Assembly: GCA_016839955.1 (NCBI GenBank)
Contig: JAEOTI010000459.1
Location: 1-9,273, forward strand
Origin: Candidatus Hodarchaeota archaeon
GTDB lineage: Archaea; Asgardarchaeota; Heimdallarchaeia; Hodarchaeales; YT1-057
Length of the DNA: 9,273 bases
Reading direction: 5' to 3'
This document shows positions 5,567-9,273 of this stretch, one piece after another. How positions within the stretch are numbered: the first letter of the stretch is position 1; each line of letters starts with the position of its first letter. Under the pieces are notes generated by a model. It was given only the letters and a program-made list of their open reading frames with translations. It had not been told where the DNA came from and searched no databases. Both the position numbers and the translations under genes were made by a program.

Positions 5567-7123
5567 GTGTCAGTTAGATTTTTTTTTCATTGGAAGTGTA
5601 TAAAAATTAGTCATGAGTGGTTGAGAAGACTACGGGAACAAAATCCATGGTGGAGTAAAGAGATAGCTATCAATAATGACCCTCTAATTCAAAGATACAA
5701 TCAGGGACCAGTTCACTGGATTCCTGCACTATTTCATAAAATACAATTAAATAAAGGACTCATTCTAACTTTAAGAGGACCCAGACAAGTTGGAAAAACA
5801 ACCTTAGTGAAATTACTTGTTAAAAAACTCCTTGAAGAAGTTTCAGCTCGAGATATTTGTTACATGGCATGTGATTTAGTTGATTCCCCTCAGAACCTTG
5901 TAGATTTAATTAGATCTTATCTTCGCTGGCGTGAAGAAATCAATCCAGAGCTACAAGGTTATCTATTCCTTGATGAGGTTTCAGGTGTTACAAACTGGCA
6001 ACGGGGGATTAAAAGTCTCATAGATGAAGATGTATTAGGTAACTATTGTGTTTTATTAACTGGGTCAAACGCTTTAGCTTTAACTGGAGGTCCTGAACTT
6101 CTTCCGGGACGTCGGGGAATGAGTACAGATCCTATTGATAAAATCCTTGTACCTATGAAATTCTCCGAGTATGTGATGATAAGAAATTCTGAAATAAAAG
6201 AGCTACTTTGGGATCACCCGATCCATGGTAATATTTGTATTCAGGGTAATCGTGAAGAAATTTGGAAAAAACTTCTTGAGGGGCACACACCAGCTTGCAT
6301 TCAAGATTTTAAATTGTTTAACGATAGATTATTCCAACTCTTCAATGAATACTTGATCACAGGTGGGATTATTAGAGCACTTCAAGAATATGTTAAAACT
6401 TCCAAAATCTCCCAAAGTACTTTCAATGATTATGTTAGTGTAACTATTGGTGATATTCTCCATGCAGGAAAGAATAAAGAATACCTTCAACAGATATTAC
6501 AACAAGTTTTCAAGTCATTGACGAATTCACTTGGATTTCAGACAATTACAAAGGAAATTGATGTTGGATCAAAAAATACTGTGAAAGACTATATCACGTT
6601 ATTAAATAACGTCTTTGTCCTTTCAACTGTTTTCCAAGTTAATTTGAATAAAAAGCAAGCAAAATTTAAATCTGATAAGAAAATCCTTGCCCAAGATCCT
6701 TTTATTTTTCATGCTTTAAACGATTGGGTTTGTAAAGGAAGATCAGCATGGCAAACAGCAATGACATTTCTTGACAACCCTGAAGACAAAAGCAAATTAG
6801 TTGAAAGCATCGTTCACAATCATCTTATTCGGTTTCTGTATAACAATACTCCCCATGATCTATTTGACCCGACTCAAGTCCTTTGGTTTTGGCGAAGCCA
6901 AAAAGGTTACGAGGTTGATTGTGTCTTTAACATTGAAATGGCAGATTGGGTTCCAATTGAGGTAAAATACCAAAAGAATTTCTCTCGTGGTGATCTTAAA
7001 GGCCTTTCAACTTTTCTCTCTAGTACTAATGCAAAAAGAGGACTTATCGCAACTTTGGATCGATGGAAGATCGAGTCAAACTGGACTCAGATCCCTGTAC
7101 ATTACCTTTTACTTCTGATTTAA
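5567..7123 (+). CDS. AAA_14/DUF4143-type ATPase with C-terminal nuclease-like domain
   Basis: The 518-residue protein opens with NPWW (26-29), typical of this archaeal ATPase group, then Walker A GPRQVGKT (71-78), Walker B LFLDE (133-137), the sensor-like strand LLTGSN (163-168) and the loop LLPGRRGMS (178-186). A helical middle region holds the winged segment TGGIIRAL. The C-terminal part has E413 (LVESIVHNHL), EVDCVF (449-454, D451) and IEVKYQ (464-469, E465 and K467), which line up as a PD-(D/E)xK-like site. These proteins couple ATP hydrolysis to an unknown task; many are expanded in archaea and found near defence or mobile genes. The start is uncertain: GTG at 5567 has a weak ribosome site and adds about 17 residues unlike the family, and TTG at 5621 is the alternative. 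The gene follows the AbiEi-like gene by 277 bases but has its own promoter. Confidence 0.88.
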   Translation: MSVRFFFHWKCIKISHEWLRRLREQNPWWSKEIAINNDPLIQRYNQGPVHWIPALFHKIQLNKGLILTLRGPRQVGKTTLVKLLVKKLLEEVSARDICYMACDLVDSPQNLVDLIRSYLRWREEINPELQGYLFLDEVSGVTNWQRGIKSLIDEDVLGNYCVLLTGSNALALTGGPELLPGRRGMSTDPIDKILVPMKFSEYVMIRNSEIKELLWDHPIHGNICIQGNREEIWKKLLEGHTPACIQDFKLFNDRLFQLFNEYLITGGIIRALQEYVKTSKISQSTFNDYVSVTIGDILHAGKNKEYLQQILQQVFKSLTNSLGFQTITKEIDVGSKNTVKDYITLLNNVFVLSTVFQVNLNKKQAKFKSDKKILAQDPFIFHALNDWVCKGRSAWQTAMTFLDNPEDKSKLVESIVHNHLIRFLYNNTPHDLFDPTQVLWFWRSQKGYEVDCVFNIEMADWVPIEVKYQKNFSRGDLKGLSTFLSSTNAKRGLIATLDRWKIESNWTQIPVHYLLLLI

Positions 7124-7273
7124 AGGAAGTAAGCATCCATTGCTTTGGGAAAGTTGATTACTCTAATTTATTGAGGGTTCTTTTCAACAAGAAAAATATT
7201 GCCTGTCGTTTCTCAGCAGACCTTTCTATTAGATATACATCAATCTGGTTACTTTTATCCCCAATCCAAAACT

Positions 7274-7912
7274 CTATACTACCCCTTTTTCGGAGATTTG
7301 GAGACTTGGTAGGAATGTTGGTTCTATTCTAGATAACCATTCATACAATTCGATAATTACTGATTCGCCTTCAGAAGCTATAGAATAATACGCTTTTCCG
7401 GGTTCATCAAGCGTATAGGACGTTTTTACCATCTTTTTCTCAGTTATTCGTTGAAGTGTTCGATAAACTGTACTTAACGGAATTTTAAGATTCTTGTGAA
7501 AGTTTTTTGCACTAATTAATGTTGTTTCTTCCTGCAGTAGCATAATACAAATTAAAATGCCATCGACTCCCATTAATCGTAAATTTTCAATGAAAGTATT
7601 ATCAGGAATGTCTAATATTAGTGATTCGCTCTCAATATCAGCAATTCGTAAAGATGTTACAAGGTTCATTTGATTATCAGATTCAGGAGGAAGAATCTTA
7701 TTTACAACCAAAATCTGATGTAAAAATCCCCGTAAACCTGTCGATGGTTGTTTTTGTTTAACCAATATTGCCATTCGGTTCATCCGAATTACTATCGCTA
7801 GAATGGAAAACGTAAGTAACAGTACTAACATAATTAATGATTGTAACAGCAAAGCGACGCTTAATTCAATCACTATGATTGAATATAGGACTTTAGATAA
7901 ATCATCGTTCAA
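7274..7912 (-). CDS. Membrane-anchored winged-helix transcription regulator
   Basis: The 212-residue product begins with a long hydrophobic segment (about 10-43, either one long helix or a tight hairpin) ending in positive residues RMNRM, which places the rest in the cytoplasm. After a linker of about 65 residues comes a winged helix-turn-helix (about 110-185): GVDGILICIMLLQEE, recognition helix PLSTVYRTLQRITEKKMV (145-162), and a wing with TLDEPGKAYYSI. The pattern resembles PadR/MarR/TrmB-like domains. Tethering a DNA-binding domain to the membrane suggests it responds to an outside or membrane signal. The start is TTG at 7912, preceded by an AGGAG/AGGGG stretch (7924-7933); no better in-frame start lies between the upstream stop and 7912. 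It lies 21 bases after the exported-protein gene, which suggests co-expression. The target genes are unknown. Confidence 0.8.
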   Translation of the reverse strand: MNDDLSKVLYSIIVIELSVALLLQSLIMLVLLLTFSILAIVIRMNRMAILVKQKQPSTGLRGFLHQILVVNKILPPESDNQMNLVTSLRIADIESESLILDIPDNTFIENLRLMGVDGILICIMLLQEETTLISAKNFHKNLKIPLSTVYRTLQRITEKKMVKTSYTLDEPGKAYYSIASEGESVIIELYEWLSRIEPTFLPSLQISEKGVV

Positions 7913-7923
7913 GTAGAAATCAT

Positions 7924-7933
7924 CCCCTCTCCT
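7924..7933 (-). promoter_or_regulatory. Purine-rich Shine-Dalgarno region supporting a TTG start
   Basis: On the minus strand AGGAGAGGGG begins next to the stop codon of the exported-protein gene and ends 11 bases before the TTG at 7912. The spacing is slightly long, but no ATG or GTG in the same frame competes. This supports both the TTG start and translation coupled to the upstream gene. Confidence 0.5.
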
Positions 7934-8782
7934 CTAGTTGTACTTCCACTCCAGGTCTAGTGACATGTTTGCTTGAATGGTTATTCCTTCAGGAAAACCA
8001 TCCCAAGCGTGACGCTCTGCAGTCCAAACGTAAGAGTCTTCACGAAAAGCAATAATCCTCTTTAATTTTGTAGTCCAGGCATAAAAAATCCATGTCCTAT
8101 CAGCTCGTGGGGGATCAGAAAAGCCCCCAAGTTCGTCACGAGGAAAATGGAAGGTATCAGCACCGATTTTTTCCCAAGAATTTATGGCACCCGATCGAGC
8201 ATTATGCTCAAGAGCTACTTTTGATAAATCAGTCGGAAATACTGGAACCGTGTACCAAGCGATAAATACATTAGACACATTATTTTTATCAGATACTTTT
8301 ATTCCTGGTGCAAACCGTGGTGCAGCAGAATCATGGGAAGAAATTCCATACAATTGAATATGAAATGTCAATCCGGTCTCTTTAACATAAGCCAATGCAT
8401 ATGTTCGGCTTGCTTCCATGATTTGAATACTTAAAACCAGATTTTGTATTGTTGTTTCATTCAAAAACATCATTGCATCATTGTAATCTCTAACGGAATG
8501 ATAATTCAAAAAAATTCCAAATTTAAAATCATAATTTTCGAGCTCACTCCCGTTTATAAGATAATTCAACTGATAAGAATGAATTGTTAAGGTCAATTTG
8601 TCTCCTTTTTTATAAATTATACTGCTTGATGCCGTGTCAGGATCATAGGGCTGAGAATCGGTCAATATAAATTCAATAAAAGGCGCACCAACAATTGCAA
8701 TGCATAAAAGAGCGATCTCTAATTTCTTCATCTGGTCAAAAGGGGTCATTAGCAGTCCAACTATCATTTTCCATAGAAGCAT
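7934..8782 (-). CDS. Membrane-anchored or secreted protein of unknown family
   Basis: I do not recognise this 282-residue protein. A hydrophobic helix at about 20-40 (LEIALLCIAIVGAPFIEFIL), preceded by lysines at 19-20, serves as signal peptide or anchor. The remaining 240 residues lack further membrane spans and look extracellular, with alternating beta strands (KLTLTIHSYQLNYLI, LTFHIQLYGI, NVFIAWYTVPVFP) and an aromatic-rich C-terminal part (TWIFYAWTTKL, YVWTAERHAW). Only a few N-glycosylation sequons are present. In-frame ATGs at codons 6, 12 and 18 are possible, and codon 18 (MKK) would give a standard signal peptide, but only the first ATG has a good Shine-Dalgarno sequence (GAGGT, 8787-8791). 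The membrane-tethered regulator follows immediately, so a sensory role is plausible but inferred from context alone. Confidence 0.75.
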   Translation of the reverse strand: MLLWKMIVGLLMTPFDQMKKLEIALLCIAIVGAPFIEFILTDSQPYDPDTASSSIIYKKGDKLTLTIHSYQLNYLINGSELENYDFKFGIFLNYHSVRDYNDAMMFLNETTIQNLVLSIQIMEASRTYALAYVKETGLTFHIQLYGISSHDSAAPRFAPGIKVSDKNNVSNVFIAWYTVPVFPTDLSKVALEHNARSGAINSWEKIGADTFHFPRDELGGFSDPPRADRTWIFYAWTTKLKRIIAFREDSYVWTAERHAWDGFPEGITIQANMSLDLEWKYN

Positions 8783-8786
8783 TAAT

Positions 8787-8791
8787 ACCTC
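8787..8791 (-). promoter_or_regulatory. Shine-Dalgarno site fixing the start at 8782
   Basis: GAGGT on the minus strand lies four bases before the ATG at 8782. None of the three later in-frame ATGs has a comparable site, which favours the longest form of the protein. A weak TATA-like TTAAAAAC (8826-8834) lies about 45 bases upstream of the start. Confidence 0.5.
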
Positions 8792-8904
8792 ATGCAGATT
8801 CTCATTTTGAGAATAGGTGAGATTTTGTTTTTAATTTGATAAACCAAATTCTATTATTAGGGAGTTAAAATCCCGTTTCAATGTTTTGATTCATTAATAT
8901 CCAT

Positions 8905-9273
8905 TTAAACAGTTATCCATGCTTTGGGAAGTTTGACGACCGAAACTCCATTTGGTTCCTGGGGATCAACACGAATGAACCGTCGATGAAATTGGTCACT
9001 AATATCCCCTTCCCAGTTTGAAAAACCCGCCACTCGATAATCTAGGTTAGCTACGGGACTACTATAATGCCCTAACACAACCCACCAATCTTTTTTTACT
9101 CCAAATCTTTGTTTTCCTACGATTTTTTCTTTGGTACGTTGTAAAACTCCGGTACCCAACTTTTTTCCATTCTCTTTCTCAAATTTACTTTTTTCCAGTT
9201 CGATCTGCTTTTCAGTTTCACTTGTTGCTTGTTCCATTCCCAGATTTGCCCCATGATGGATAAATGCTGTAGT
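8905..9273 (-). CDS. C-terminal part of an unrecognised protein, cut by window edge
   Basis: The frame is open from the right edge (9273) to TAA at 8905-8907, giving 122 residues. An ATG at 9237 exists, but the frame continues upstream (TTAFIHHGANLG before it), so the true start probably lies outside the window. The first 45 residues are very rich in Lys and Glu and predicted helical (TEKQIELEKSKFEKENGKK). The rest has a compact, aromatic-containing segment (DWWVVLGHYSSPVANLDYRV, then FHRRFIRVD), possibly a small beta domain. No signal peptide or membrane span is visible in this part. The family is unknown. A gap of 122 bases separates it from the next gene on the same strand, so joint transcription is uncertain. 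Confidence 0.6.
   Translation of the reverse strand, partial: TTAFIHHGANLGMEQATSETEKQIELEKSKFEKENGKKLGTGVLQRTKEKIVGKQRFGVKKDWWVVLGHYSSPVANLDYRVAGFSNWEGDISDQFHRRFIRVDPQEPNGVSVVKLPKAWITV

Larger units (their letters stand above)
5500..5576 (+). repeat. Degenerate 34-bp tandem duplication covering the ATPase promoter
   Basis: TGTCAGT occurs at 5500, 5534 and 5568, exactly 34 bases apart. The first two full units (5500-5533 and 5534-5567) agree at 23 of 34 positions by hand count and both contain TTATAAAG at the same offset (5522-5529 and 5556-5563). The third unit matches only over its first nine bases (TGTCAGTTA, shared with unit two) and overlaps the annotated GTG start. This looks like an old promoter duplication or an array of regulator sites. 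Confidence 0.6.

Noticed and set aside
5500..5576. Short CRISPR-like array
   Set aside because: The repeats are only 7-9 identical bases, the intervening sequences are themselves similar, and the units contain TATA boxes.
5567..5620. Signal peptide at the start of the ATPase
   Set aside because: The extra N-terminal residues are only briefly hydrophobic (FFF) and probably reflect an upstream start; the family is cytoplasmic.
7178..7200. Hairpin TTTTC-AACAA-GAAAA as terminator of the ATPase gene
   Set aside because: A five-pair A/T-rich stem is too weak and is common by chance in such AT-rich sequence.
7063..7332. Plus-strand reading frame of 89 codons overlapping the ATPase gene end
   Set aside because: It overlaps the 3' ends of two well-supported convergent genes, has no ribosome site of its own, and its translation shows no domain.

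Overview
The window looks like an AT-rich archaeal chromosome fragment. The evidence is archaeal-style TATA boxes at the usual distance upstream of several genes, a Ski2/Hel308-like helicase, an archaeal-type surface protein with an N-terminal signal peptide and a C-terminal Glu-Phe-Pro plus membrane-helix tail, an ATPase of the AAA_14/DUF4143 type, and frequent TTG/GTG starts behind GGAG-type Shine-Dalgarno sequences. An Asgard or other poorly sampled mesophilic archaeon would fit, but the sequence alone does not prove a lineage. No tRNA, rRNA, CRISPR array or insertion sequence was seen.

Layout, left to right. Positions 1-1074 (minus) hold the N-terminal 358 residues of a Ski2-like DNA/RNA helicase; the gene runs off the left edge. 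Divergent from it is a small plus-strand reading frame with a good ribosome site (1211) that runs into three in-frame stops and is best read as a decayed gene (1211-1576). A minus-strand cluster follows: a SAM methyltransferase split by a one-base frameshift (4200 to 3233) and then, 29 bases later, a secreted and membrane-anchored beta-propeller protein of 515 residues (3203 to 1656). An intergenic region of about 300 bases then carries the methyltransferase promoter and an unusual plus-strand promoter with six TGTT elements spaced 10-11 bp apart.

The plus-strand half contains a winged-helix protein resembling AbiEi-type antitoxins (4498-5289) with no recognisable AbiEii toxin beside it. Next comes a 518-residue ATPase with a C-terminal nuclease-like domain (5567-7123), whose promoter lies inside a degenerate 34-bp tandem duplication that also duplicates the TATA box. 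The stretch 7124-7273 between the convergent genes holds nothing I can name beyond AT-rich sequence.

The right part is a minus-strand pair: an exported or membrane-anchored protein of unknown family (8782 to 7934), followed by a membrane-anchored winged-helix regulator (7912 to 7274). The spacing is tight enough to suggest co-expression, and the pair could act as an extracellular sensor plus membrane-tethered transcription factor. The right edge holds the C-terminal part of an unrecognised protein (9273 to 8905).

The points most worth checking are the two odd promoters, the frameshifted methyltransferase, the membrane sensor/regulator pair, and the orphan AbiEi-like gene next to an ATPase-nuclease.
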